Positions 44,401 to 53,170 of a DNA stretch of 64,000 bases are shown here, piece by piece. A model generated the notes under the pieces. It saw only the letters and a program-made list of their open reading frames with translations. It did not search any database and had not been told where the DNA came from. Source of the DNA: Acidobacteriota bacterium. Lineage in GTDB: Bacteria > Acidobacteriota > Terriglobia > Terriglobales > Acidobacteriaceae. Made by a program: the position numbers and the translations under genes. The DNA is taken from NCBI GenBank assembly GCA_021781795.1, contig JAJXWA010000001.1, positions 1 through 64,000 on the forward strand, in the 5' to 3' direction. Position 1 is the stretch's first letter; each line of letters opens with the position of its first letter.

Positions 44401-45285
44401 ATGAGCCCACTATCTCGGCGCGAGTTTATCAAGTCATCACTGGTCGCCGGAACGCTGGCGAGCGTCAGCAATCTCCCGATGCATGCTGCGCAGCTGCCTG
44501 CCACCGAAGCGGTGACGCTGGGTAAATCGGGTATCAAGGTGACTCGCCTTGCCTTTGGAACCGGCAGCAACAATGGCTATGTGCAGGCGGCGTTAGGGCA
44601 GACACAGTTCACGGAGCTCGTGCATTATGCATACGATCGCGGCATTCGCTTCTTTGAAACAGCAGAGGCGTATGTCACTCCCGCCATGCTGGGAGAAGCC
44701 CTCAAAGGTATTCCAAGAGATAGCTATCAGTTGATGAGTAAGGTGACGACTGATCCTGGGGTCGATCCCGGGAAGCGTTTTGACGAGATGCGCCGCGTTT
44801 CTCAGACGGAGTACTTCGACATCATGTTGCTCCATTGGCAACACACGTCTGACTGGGTGGCAGAGACGCAGCGCTGGCAGGATGGCATTCTGGAGGCTCA
44901 GGCAAAGAAATCGATCCTGTCTCGGGGCGCGTCGGTGCATGGACTGCCGGCGCTCCGTCAGATGCCCGGCAACAAATGGCTGGAAGTCGCCATGATCCGG
45001 ATGAACCACAACGGAACACGGATGGATGGTCCAACATCTGCAGACAACAATAATCCGTCGAGCGTTTCGGAAGTCGTCCAGCACGTGAAGCAGGTTAAGC
45101 AGGAAGGAATGGGTGTGATCAGCATGAAGCTGGTCGGGAACGGGGCCTTCACAAAGCGAGAGGATCGCAAGGCTGCGATGCGCTTTGCGTTTCGCAATGC
45201 GGGTGTTGATTGCGTCACGGTCGGCTTCAAGAGCAAAAGTGAAGTTGATGAAGCAATCGAGAATCTGAACCTGGCTCTTGCCTAA
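44401..45285 (+). CDS. Tat-exported aldo/keto reductase-like protein
   Basis: A 294-residue aldo/keto reductase-fold protein. A twin-arginine signal (SRREFIKSSLVAG) precedes the barrel. The catalytic tetrad is visible: FFETAEAY (Glu in place of the usual Asp, and Tyr), Lys in LMSKVT, His in LLHWQ. The C-terminal NADPH-binding portion (MKLVGNGAF and GFKSKSEVDEAIENL) is typical of the Mocr/YqhD-like bacterial group. The Asp-to-Glu change may alter activity. Export through Tat implies that cofactor is bound before export. ATG 44401 is chosen because GGAGG lies five bases upstream; an in-frame ATG at 44386 is inferior. The 244 bases after the gene, up to tRNA-Ser, hold nothing that I recognise. 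Confidence 0.88.
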   Translation: MSPLSRREFIKSSLVAGTLASVSNLPMHAAQLPATEAVTLGKSGIKVTRLAFGTGSNNGYVQAALGQTQFTELVHYAYDRGIRFFETAEAYVTPAMLGEALKGIPRDSYQLMSKVTTDPGVDPGKRFDEMRRVSQTEYFDIMLLHWQHTSDWVAETQRWQDGILEAQAKKSILSRGASVHGLPALRQMPGNKWLEVAMIRMNHNGTRMDGPTSADNNNPSSVSEVVQHVKQVKQEGMGVISMKLVGNGAFTKREDRKAAMRFAFRNAGVDCVTVGFKSKSEVDEAIENLNLALA

Positions 45286-45529
45286 TTTGCGCAGGCACCC
45301 GGCCGAGGCTCAAGAGTTCGTGAGGCTCCAAGGCTTATCGGGCTTGGATAGCGGTTGACGCGAATCGGGATCAATCCTCGTGAAGGCAGATTTGAGAGTG
45401 TACTGTGAGATACCCGGAGTTCGTACTAGTTGGCAAGTGCGCAGAGTATGCGTAGGTTTAATGACCCTGCAAGGCCGCTTACCTAATCCCTCTATCTTTA
45501 TGATTCCAAGAAGCGCTTTTGGAATTTAA

Positions 45530-45619
45530 TGGCGGAGAGAGTGGGATTCGAACCCACGTTAGAGTTTCCCCTAAACACGCTTTCCAAGCGTGCGCCTTCA
45601 ACCACTCGGCCATCTCTCC
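45530..45619 (-). tRNA. tRNA-Ser (anticodon GGA)
   Basis: A 90-base tRNA with acceptor GGAGAGA/TCTCTCC, anticodon stem CACGC/GCGTG around loop TTGGAAA (anticodon GGA), a long variable arm (AGGGGAAACTCT) typical of serine tRNAs, T loop TTCGAAT and an encoded CCA. A plus-strand frame across it is a shadow. Confidence 0.97.
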
Positions 45620-45811
45620 TAGGCAGGGTTATGACTCTTTGAATTTATCACAGGCGATGCTCCTCTTGATGAAGCCGGCAGCTTCCCGCGTCGGCATTGC
45701 GCCTTTCAATGAAATCGTTTACTTTGCAGCGAGTACTCCTATATAGTTCAGCCGTGCGCTCGAGGGCACGCCTTGCGCGCCTGAAAAATTCTGCATGGAA
45801 CAGGGGACAAC

Positions 45812-48343
45812 ATGGCTGGCATCACACGTCGAGATCTGCTTGCATCGGGAGCCGCTTTCTCCGCTTCGACCTTGATCACGAAGCGAGCCTGGGCTCGTGC
45901 CGCTGCGGCGATGGCTGGTTCGTCTGCAGCGGAGAATGCAGCAGTTCAGACCGCGGTGGCTCCGCGCGAGAGGTTGCTTTTCGACTTTGGCTGGCGGTTC
46001 ACGATGGGCAATGGAGCCGATCCTGCGAAAGACCTTGGCTTCGGCATGGGAGAAGGTGACTTTGCCAAGACAGGCGAATTTGAATTCGCGAAGTCCAAGT
46101 TCGACGACTCCAAGTGGCGAGAGCTCAACCTACCCCATGACTGGGCGATCGAGTTGCCATTTGTGCACGACGAAGAGCAGAAATCGCACGGCTACAAGCC
46201 GCTGGGGCGGCGCTATCCAGACACAAGCGTTGGTTGGTATCGGCGCGTATTTGAAGTCCCAGAAAGCGACCGAGGCCGCCGCGTGTCCATTGAGTTCGAT
46301 GGCGTCTTTCGCAGCGTATTGGTCTTTGTGAATGGTTGTTTTGTCGGCCGCAATGACAACGGCTATGTGCCGTTTCGCTTTGACCTGACCGACTTTCTGG
46401 CGATCGGCGCCAAGAACTATATCGTCGTGCGCGTGGATGCGAGCTTCGGTGATGGATGGTTTTATGAAGGCGCGGGAATTTACCGGCATGTGTGGTTAAC
46501 CAAGACAGACGCTCTCCATCTGGGCGACTGCGAGAGCATCGTGCGCTCTGCGGTGAGCGGTTCTTCTGCGAAGCTTGACCTCATCGCACGAGTCGTCAAC
46601 GAAGGCAAGCAGGCAGAGCAAGCGCGCGTTACCTGGAAGATTCAGGACGCGAGCGGCAACACCGTTGCAACCGCGGAGGCGCCGGCTCAATCTGTGATTG
46701 CTGATGGAGCACAGACATTCTCATCGACAGCCCATCTTGCTGATGCGAAGCTGTGGTCCGTGGACGAGCCGAATCTCTACACTGCGGTCGTCGCTGTGGA
46801 GTCTGCGGGCACGGTCCGCGATGCGGAGCGCGTGCAATTTGGAGTGCGCACCGCTGTCTTCGATGCCGAAAAGGGATTCTTTCTGAATGGCAAATCGCTC
46901 AAGATCCAGGGCACCTGCAATCACCAGGATCACGCCGGTGTCGGTGCTGCGCTGCCTGACCGCCTGCAGACCTACCGACTTGGCGTGCTGCGCGAGATGG
47001 GTTGCAACGCTGTGCGCACCTCTCACAACATGCCGACCCCGGAGTGGGTGGATGCCTGCGATCGCATGGGCGTGATGATGATGTGCGAGACACGGCAGAT
47101 GAGTTCCAGCCCTGAGGGACTGGCCCAGTTGGACGGCATGGTCAAGCGGTATCGGAATTCGCCCTCGATCATTATCTGGTCAATTGGTAATGAGGAGTTC
47201 ATTCTGCAGTCGCCGATGGCGGAGCAGGGACAAAAGATCGCTGCGACGATGGTGCAAAGATGCCATGAACTTGACCCGACGCGCGTGGTTTCCGCCGCCG
47301 TGAATGGAGACAACCGGAAGGGAGTCTCCGTGCCACTAGACGTCATCGGATTCAACTACCAACTGCAACAACCGGACAAGTTTCACAAGGATTTTCCAAA
47401 GAGGGCACTGTACGGATCGGAGACCTCCAGCGCAATTTCAACGCGCGGCGTATACACCACCGATCCGTTGCGTAATACCGTGAACGCCTACAACGGAGTG
47501 GTGCGCTGGGGTGAAACCGCGGAAGAATGGTGGACCTTCTATGGAACCCGGGAGTGGGAAGCGGGCGGCTTTGCGTGGACCGGCTTCGACTATCGCGGAG
47601 AGCCTACACCCTACGGCTGGCCATCCATCAACTCGCAATTTGGCATCGTGGATATGTGCGGGTTCCCGAAGGACACTTTTTATTACTACAAGGCCTGGTG
47701 GGGCAAAGAGCCGGTCCTGCATCTGTTCCCGCACTGGAACTTCGAGGGCAAGGAGGGAGATGAGATTCCGGTGTGGGTCTACTCGAATGTCGATGAGGTT
47801 GAGCTTTTCGTCAATGGCGCGAGCATGGGCGGCAAGCAGGTGCCGCATCTCGGTCATGTGGAGTGGAAGGTGAAGTACGAACCGGGTGTGATTGAGGCGC
47901 GCGGGAGCAAAGGCGGCAAAGTAGTTCTCACGGAGAAGCGAGAAACGACAGGGCCGACAGTGGCGATCCGGCTGATTGCAGACCGCACGACCATCGACGC
48001 AGATGGCCAGGATCTCGCAATCCTGACCGTGGAGGCGCTGGATTCACAGGGTCGCGCGGTGCCAACTGCAGACAATCTGATTCGCTTCAATGTCTCTGGT
48101 GACGGTGCGTTGCTTGGAGTGGGCAACGGCGATCCCAATTGTCAGGAAAGCGACAAGGGACCGACACGCTCGCTCTTCAGTGGGCTGGCGCAGGTCATCA
48201 TCCAATCGACCAAGCGTCCTGGTCAGATTTTTATCGAGGCGGTGAAGGAAGGCTGGGATGGCCCTGAACTGACGCCGGCCAAGCTTTCGATTACAACAAG
48301 AACAGTGCCTCTTTCACCGTCCGTTCCGATTGTGCGTAGTTAA
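45812..48343 (+). CDS. Tat-exported GH2 beta-galactosidase-like enzyme
   Basis: An 843-residue glycoside hydrolase family 2 protein. A twin-arginine signal (ITRRDLLASGAAF) is at the N-terminus. The sugar-binding domain (about 55-230) contains LNLPHDWAI; the immunoglobulin-like domain follows; the TIM barrel holds the acid/base Glu461 in WSIGNEE and the nucleophile Glu537 in YGSETSS. The C-terminal beta domains (about 650-830, GLLGVGNGDPNCQESD) match DUF4982-type extensions of bacterial exported GH2 enzymes. It probably removes beta-galactosyl or related residues from plant or microbial glycans outside the cytoplasm. It stands alone; a terminator hairpin follows. A ribosome site is not strong (GGGGACA just before the ATG). 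Confidence 0.95.
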   Translation: MAGITRRDLLASGAAFSASTLITKRAWARAAAAMAGSSAAENAAVQTAVAPRERLLFDFGWRFTMGNGADPAKDLGFGMGEGDFAKTGEFEFAKSKFDDSKWRELNLPHDWAIELPFVHDEEQKSHGYKPLGRRYPDTSVGWYRRVFEVPESDRGRRVSIEFDGVFRSVLVFVNGCFVGRNDNGYVPFRFDLTDFLAIGAKNYIVVRVDASFGDGWFYEGAGIYRHVWLTKTDALHLGDCESIVRSAVSGSSAKLDLIARVVNEGKQAEQARVTWKIQDASGNTVATAEAPAQSVIADGAQTFSSTAHLADAKLWSVDEPNLYTAVVAVESAGTVRDAERVQFGVRTAVFDAEKGFFLNGKSLKIQGTCNHQDHAGVGAALPDRLQTYRLGVLREMGCNAVRTSHNMPTPEWVDACDRMGVMMMCETRQMSSSPEGLAQLDGMVKRYRNSPSIIIWSIGNEEFILQSPMAEQGQKIAATMVQRCHELDPTRVVSAAVNGDNRKGVSVPLDVIGFNYQLQQPDKFHKDFPKRALYGSETSSAISTRGVYTTDPLRNTVNAYNGVVRWGETAEEWWTFYGTREWEAGGFAWTGFDYRGEPTPYGWPSINSQFGIVDMCGFPKDTFYYYKAWWGKEPVLHLFPHWNFEGKEGDEIPVWVYSNVDEVELFVNGASMGGKQVPHLGHVEWKVKYEPGVIEARGSKGGKVVLTEKRETTGPTVAIRLIADRTTIDADGQDLAILTVEALDSQGRAVPTADNLIRFNVSGDGALLGVGNGDPNCQESDKGPTRSLFSGLAQVIIQSTKRPGQIFIEAVKEGWDGPELTPAKLSITTRTVPLSPSVPIVRS

Positions 48344-48372
48344 ACATCGTCCAGATAGAAGTCAGCTTAGTG

Positions 48373-48398
48373 TGAAGGCGGCCTAAAGGCCGCCTTCA
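48373..48398 (+). terminator. Terminator after the GH2 gene
   Basis: GAAGGCGGCC, loop TAAA, GGCCGCCTTC: a perfect 10-bp stem extended by one T-A pair, 30 bases after the stop codon. The tail is only ATTGTCC, so it may be a weak or factor-assisted terminator. Confidence 0.7.
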
Positions 48399-48445
48399 TT
48401 GTCCAACTGACCATGTAGTCTGGAGTTGGACCTGCAGCGAGCGGC

Positions 48446-49702
48446 ATGCACATCGGACACCTTCCCCTGATTCTTATCTGGGCCGTCGCACTGGCCAGCA
48501 TTTTGTGCATGCTGGTGCGTCCGCGATCGATGCCAGAGGCCTACTGGGCGTGCGGTGGCGCTGTCCTGCTGATGGCTTCCGGACTGATCCCATTGCGCCA
48601 AGCGGCCGCGGCGGCGATGGATGGCTGGGACGTCTATCTCTTTCTCACGGGCATGATGATTCTGGCAGAGCTGGCCCAGGAGCAGAAGGTTTTCGACTGG
48701 GTTGCTGATCTTGCCGCGCATCATGCAAGGGGATCATCGGCGCGGCTGTTCTTACTGGTGTACTGCGTCGGAATCGCGGTAACGGCGTTTTTGTCCAATG
48801 ATGCGACCGCTGTCGTGTTGACTCCCGCAGTGCTGGCCGTGGTGCGGCGTGCGCGCGTGAAGCCAAAGCCCTACCTACTGGCCTGCGCGTTTGTGGCGAA
48901 CGCGGCCAGTTTTGTCTTCCCTATTTCAAATCCAGCGAATCTGGTGGTCTTCGACCGGCATGTGCCTCCATTGGCGAGTTGGCTCGGCATCTTCCTATGG
49001 CCGTCTATCGCGTCCATCGCAGTGACCTACTTCGTTCTGCGCTGGAGCGCGGGGGATGCACTTTCCCTGCGGATCCATCACCGGCAGGACGCTGCACAGC
49101 TTTCGCCGGGGGGGAAACTGGCGCTCGCAGGGTTGCTCTTCTCGGCGGTTGCATTGATTGTGTCATCCGCTTTTGGCGTGCCGCTTGGCACACCCACCTG
49201 TGCCGCGGCCGTGGTGGCGATGGCCGCGGTCGCATTCAAGGATCGCGCAGTTGTGCAACGGGTCTTTCGTGGCGTGTCGTGGTCGGTGTTGCCGCTGGTC
49301 GCGGGTCTGTTCGTGATTGTAGAAGCAATGCAGAATGCAGGACTTCTGCAGCTGGGACTCGCCGCGTTGCGCGCGATGGCTCAATTGCCGGTTTTCGCTG
49401 CAAAGTTGATCGCCGCTTTTGCGGTGGCAATCGCTTCAAATGGGATGAATAACCTCCCCATCGGACTGATGAGCGGCGCGACGATTCGTCACGCGCAGGA
49501 GGCTGGTATCGTTGCACATGCGGTGCTCATCGGCGTGGATCTTGGGCCGAACCTCTCAGTGACGGGATCGCTGGCGACGATTCTATGGCTGATTGCATTG
49601 CGCCGCGAACGGGTCGAGATTACGGCATTGGAGTTTTTCAAGGTTGGACTGATTGCCATGCCGTTGGCTCTGCTTGCCAGCCTTCTTGTGCTGTGGGTTT
49701 GA
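48446..49702 (+). CDS. ArsB-like anion (arsenite/antimonite-type) permease
   Basis: A 418-residue inner-membrane protein with about 10-12 hydrophobic segments and the ArsB/IT-superfamily hallmarks: FLSNDATAVVLTPAV, FVFPISNPANLVVF and DLGPNLSVTGSLATILWL. Members move arsenite or other small anions outward with proton drive. No arsR, arsC or arsA is next to it (the ArsR-type regulator at 29.4 kb lacks metal-binding cysteines), so the substrate could be another anion. There is no good ribosome site before ATG 48446. It is followed 31 bases later by the MATE gene on the same strand, probably one transcript. Confidence 0.88.
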   Translation: MHIGHLPLILIWAVALASILCMLVRPRSMPEAYWACGGAVLLMASGLIPLRQAAAAAMDGWDVYLFLTGMMILAELAQEQKVFDWVADLAAHHARGSSARLFLLVYCVGIAVTAFLSNDATAVVLTPAVLAVVRRARVKPKPYLLACAFVANAASFVFPISNPANLVVFDRHVPPLASWLGIFLWPSIASIAVTYFVLRWSAGDALSLRIHHRQDAAQLSPGGKLALAGLLFSAVALIVSSAFGVPLGTPTCAAAVVAMAAVAFKDRAVVQRVFRGVSWSVLPLVAGLFVIVEAMQNAGLLQLGLAALRAMAQLPVFAAKLIAAFAVAIASNGMNNLPIGLMSGATIRHAQEAGIVAHAVLIGVDLGPNLSVTGSLATILWLIALRRERVEITALEFFKVGLIAMPLALLASLLVLWV

Positions 49703-49733
49703 TCGGCTCTGCAATGAACCTGGTCGAATCAGC

Positions 49734-51101
49734 ATGTACAGTAGAAAAGTGAATCGCCCCAGGTCCAAGTGGAGAGAGGAACTGCGCGCCATGGTGGCGC
49801 TGGCGGTGCCTGTTGTTCTCAGCGAGCTGGGCTGGATGGCGCAGGGCGTCGTCGATACCATCATGGTGGGCAAGCTTGGGCCTGCGGCAATTGGCGCGGT
49901 CGCCCTGGGCAACGCCGTCTATTACACGCCCTCGCTGTTTGGCATCGGGCTGCTTCTCGGGCTCGATACGCTGGTCTCGCAAGCCTACGGACGCAAAGAT
50001 CACGACGATTGCCATCGGTGGCTGGCTCAGGGTGTCTACCTCGGATTGATTCTGACGCTGCCGCTGATGGCGCTGGTGGCGCTGGCAAGCCTCAATCTCA
50101 CTCATTTTGGCATCACCCCCACGGTTGGCACACCGGCCCGAAGCTATTTGATGCTTCTCAATCTCGGCACCCTTCCGCTTCTGCTGTATGGTGGAACGCG
50201 CCGCTATCTGCAAGGCGTCGGTCAGGTACGCGTCATTACGGTGACCTATGTGCTGGCCAATCTGCTCAATTGGGCAGGAAACTGGGTGCTGATTTACGGC
50301 AAGCTGGGATTTCCTGCGCTTGGGGTGGACGGATCAGCCATTTCGACGTGCATTGCTCGCGTCGCCATGGCCCTGTCTCTGCTCGGCTTCGCATGGCGCT
50401 ACGAGCGGCAGCGGGGGCATCCACTGTTTCGCCACTGGGCCGCTCCTAGCTTGGAGCGGCTGCGGTCACTGGTGCGCATTGGTGCGCCGGCCGCGGGGCA
50501 GATTCTGCTTGAAGTTGGCGCATGGAACCTATCCACATTCGCGGCCGGCTACCTGACTCCTGTTGCTCTGGCCACCCACTCCATAGCGCTGAACTACGCC
50601 AGCATCTCCTACATGGTGCCCTTGGGCGTCTCAGCTGCAGCAGCCGTCAGCGTGGGGCATGCGGTTGGAGCGGGAGACCTGCAGCGCGCACGTCGCGCCG
50701 GCTGGCTGGCCCTTGGGCTGGGCACAGCCTTCATGCTGCTGGCCGCGGTGGTCTTTCTTGCCGCGCCCGTCCCGCTGATCCGGCTGTATACCAGCGATCC
50801 TCGCGTCCTCGCCGTAGGGCCGAGCCTGCTGTGGATCGCTGCGGCGTTTCAGGTCTTCGACGGCGTGCAGACCGTAACGACGGGTGCTCTGCGCGGCTTG
50901 GGCGAAACCCGCGTTCCCATGATTGCCAACCTGATTGGCTATTGGATTCTGGGCCTGCCCATCGGCCTGACTCTTTGTTTTGTTCTGCACCGGGGCATCT
51001 TTGGCCTTTGGCTGGGCCTGACCTCTGCGCTCGTCCTGATCGCTCTCATTTTGTTGCGGCGCTGGCAGAGAGACTCCATCCGGGCACAGGCACTGAGCTA
51101 A
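49734..51101 (+). CDS. MATE-family multidrug efflux transporter
   Basis: A 455-residue membrane protein with 12 helices and the MATE bilobed pattern (GWMAQGVVDTIMVGKLG in helix 1-2, QAYGRKDHDD in the first half, GHAVGAGDLQRARRAG in the second half). It exports cationic compounds using H+ or Na+. The start is uncertain: ATG 49734 has no ribosome site; GTG 49749 and ATG 49791 (AGAGGA ten bases before) are alternatives. It follows the ArsB-like gene, with 227 bases to korA that contain a promoter candidate. A long frame in another register runs through its 3' end into korA and is not a gene extension. Confidence 0.92.
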   Translation: MYSRKVNRPRSKWREELRAMVALAVPVVLSELGWMAQGVVDTIMVGKLGPAAIGAVALGNAVYYTPSLFGIGLLLGLDTLVSQAYGRKDHDDCHRWLAQGVYLGLILTLPLMALVALASLNLTHFGITPTVGTPARSYLMLLNLGTLPLLLYGGTRRYLQGVGQVRVITVTYVLANLLNWAGNWVLIYGKLGFPALGVDGSAISTCIARVAMALSLLGFAWRYERQRGHPLFRHWAAPSLERLRSLVRIGAPAAGQILLEVGAWNLSTFAAGYLTPVALATHSIALNYASISYMVPLGVSAAAAVSVGHAVGAGDLQRARRAGWLALGLGTAFMLLAAVVFLAAPVPLIRLYTSDPRVLAVGPSLLWIAAAFQVFDGVQTVTTGALRGLGETRVPMIANLIGYWILGLPIGLTLCFVLHRGIFGLWLGLTSALVLIALILLRRWQRDSIRAQALS

Positions 51102-51265
51102 AGTCTGCCTCTGCAACGCACTCACCGTTTCCTGCAGGGAATCCACTCCGCAGCGGCTATTCAGCGCCAGCTGCTTTTGAACAGATGAACAGGTGTTGTA
51201 CGATGCGACACCCTGGACACGTTACGACAGGACTACCAGCCGGGACGGTTGTTCGTCGGGATGAC

Positions 51266-51271
51266 TATAAT
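51266..51271 (+). promoter_or_regulatory. Probable korAB promoter -10 box
   Basis: A consensus TATAAT lies 58 bases before the korA start, preceded by TGAC. A matching -35 is not clear (GGACGG at 17 bases). The gap from the MATE stop supports an independent start here. Confidence 0.4.
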
Positions 51272-51328
51272 CACAAATGGCGAAAGATTGATTCTTTCCT
51301 GAATCTACCTCGAAGGGAATCCCGCCAA

Positions 51329-53170
51329 ATGGCGACTGGAGACCTGGCCCTGGGTCAAGAACAGGGCGCTTTGAATGCGCAAAAGCGCGTCGTGAATGAT
51401 TTCAGCATCAACGTAGCAACGGTGAACGGGTCCGGCTCGCAATCCGCCAATAGCGTGCTGCTGAAGAGCATCTTCGGAATGGGGGTTCCCGTCAGTGGCA
51501 AGAACCTCTTTCCCTCGAATATTGCCGGACTTCCCACCTGGTACACCATTCGTGCGAGCAAGGACGGGTACGTCGCCCGCAAGCGCGATGCAGAGATTCT
51601 GGTGGCGCTGAACGTAGAAACAGCCAAGCAGGACATCCTTAACCTTCCCGTCGGCGGAGTGGCCATCTATGAAGAGAGCCTGAATCTCAAGCAATACCGC
51701 GACGATGTGGCCTGCTATCCGGTTCCTTTTGACAAGATCACGGCCGCCGTATGCCCTGAAGCCAAGCTGCGCAAGCTGGTCAGGAACATGGTCTACGTAG
51801 GCGTGGTCGCCCAGTTACTCTCTATCGATCTTGCCGTCGTAGAACACGGGCTTAAGAAGCAGTTTGCTAAAAAGCAGAAGGTTTTCGACCTCAACTTTGG
51901 CGCGGTGAAGGCGGGCTTTGACTACGCTCAGGAGAAGCTGGTCAAGCACGACCCCTTCGTCCTGGAGCGGATGGACAAGAGCGCCGGCCAGATCATCATC
52001 GACGGCAACGCCGCCTGCGCAATGGGCGCGGTGTTCGCTGGCGTCACGGTCGTGGCCTGGTATCCCATCACACCTTCTACCTCGGTTGTTGAGGCGACCA
52101 CAGACCTGCTGAAGAAGCTGCGCGTGACGCCCGAAGGTAAGGCGACATTTGCCGTTGTACAGGCGGAGGACGAACTGGCGGCAATCGGGATGGTGCTCGG
52201 CGCGGGATGGGCCGGAGCACGCTCCATGACGGCGACTTCGGGACCCGGGATTTCGCTGATGGCGGAGTTCTCCGGCCTGGGCTATTTTGCCGAGCTGCCC
52301 GGAGTTATCTTCGATGTGCAGCGCTCCGGGCCTTCGACAGGCATGCCCACGCGCACCTCGCAGGCTGACCTGCTCTCAACCGCATTCCTGTCGCATGGCG
52401 ATACAAAGCACATCGTGCTGCTGCCCGGCTCCGTCAAGGAGTGCTTCGAGCATGGCCTCGCCGCATTCGATCTGGCTGAGCGCTTCCAGACCCCGGTCTT
52501 CGTGCTTACCGATCTTGATCTGGGCATGAATAACTGGATGTCGGAACCCTTCCAGTATCCTGACAAGCCGCTGGATCGCGGAAAGGTACTGACTGCAGAG
52601 GACCTCGAAAAGCTGGGCGGATTTGCTCGTTATCGTGATGTCGATGGCGACGCAATCGGCTGGCGCACCTTGCCGGGCACTCGCCACCCCAAGGCGGCGT
52701 ATTTCACGCGCGGCTCGGGGCACAACGATTCTGCCGGCTACACCGAGAAGCCTGAGGAATACCAGGCCATTATGGACCGGCTCAGCCGTAAATTTGAGAA
52801 CGCGCGGAAGGCTGTGCCCGCTCCGGTGATCGTGAAGAACGGCACGTCGAAGGTAGCTTTCATCGCGTATGGCACCACCGACTTCGCGCTTCAGGAAAGC
52901 CTGGATCAGATTAAGAAGGAACGCGGCGTGGATGTGGATTACCTGCGCGTGCGCGCCTATCCCTTCGCGCATGAGATTCATGACTTTGTGGCATCGCACG
53001 AGCGCGTGTATATCGTCGAACAGGATCGCGACGCGCAACTGGCAAGCCTGCTCAAGCTGGATTTGCCGGCCGAGCAGGTGACTAAGCTGCGCAGCATTCT
53101 GCACTACAACGGTCTGCCGCTCGACGCACGCACCATCACGGAAGAGTTTGTCGCCAAGGAGGGCCTGTAA
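51329..53170 (+). CDS. korA: 2-oxoacid:ferredoxin oxidoreductase, fused gamma-alpha subunit
   Basis: A 613-residue subunit of a CoA-dependent 2-oxoacid (most likely 2-oxoglutarate) oxidoreductase that transfers electrons to ferredoxin. Residues about 20-210 are the gamma domain (VATVNGSGSQSANSVLLKSIF), fused to the alpha part, with DGNAACAMGAVFAG, WYPITPSTSV and FDVQRSGPSTGMPTRTSQAD. This fused form equals the Mycobacterium KorA type. The start ATG 51329 lies about ten bases after AAGGGA; the open frame runs 269 codons further back through the MATE gene in another register and is not real. korB begins in the stop codon. No ferredoxin gene is adjacent. Confidence 0.93.
   Translation: MATGDLALGQEQGALNAQKRVVNDFSINVATVNGSGSQSANSVLLKSIFGMGVPVSGKNLFPSNIAGLPTWYTIRASKDGYVARKRDAEILVALNVETAKQDILNLPVGGVAIYEESLNLKQYRDDVACYPVPFDKITAAVCPEAKLRKLVRNMVYVGVVAQLLSIDLAVVEHGLKKQFAKKQKVFDLNFGAVKAGFDYAQEKLVKHDPFVLERMDKSAGQIIIDGNAACAMGAVFAGVTVVAWYPITPSTSVVEATTDLLKKLRVTPEGKATFAVVQAEDELAAIGMVLGAGWAGARSMTATSGPGISLMAEFSGLGYFAELPGVIFDVQRSGPSTGMPTRTSQADLLSTAFLSHGDTKHIVLLPGSVKECFEHGLAAFDLAERFQTPVFVLTDLDLGMNNWMSEPFQYPDKPLDRGKVLTAEDLEKLGGFARYRDVDGDAIGWRTLPGTRHPKAAYFTRGSGHNDSAGYTEKPEEYQAIMDRLSRKFENARKAVPAPVIVKNGTSKVAFIAYGTTDFALQESLDQIKKERGVDVDYLRVRAYPFAHEIHDFVASHERVYIVEQDRDAQLASLLKLDLPAEQVTKLRSILHYNGLPLDARTITEEFVAKEGL

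Noticed and set aside
50522-51328. 269-codon N-terminal extension of korA
   Set aside because: It runs through the 3' part of the MATE gene in another register; family similarity begins only after ATG 51329, which has a ribosome site.
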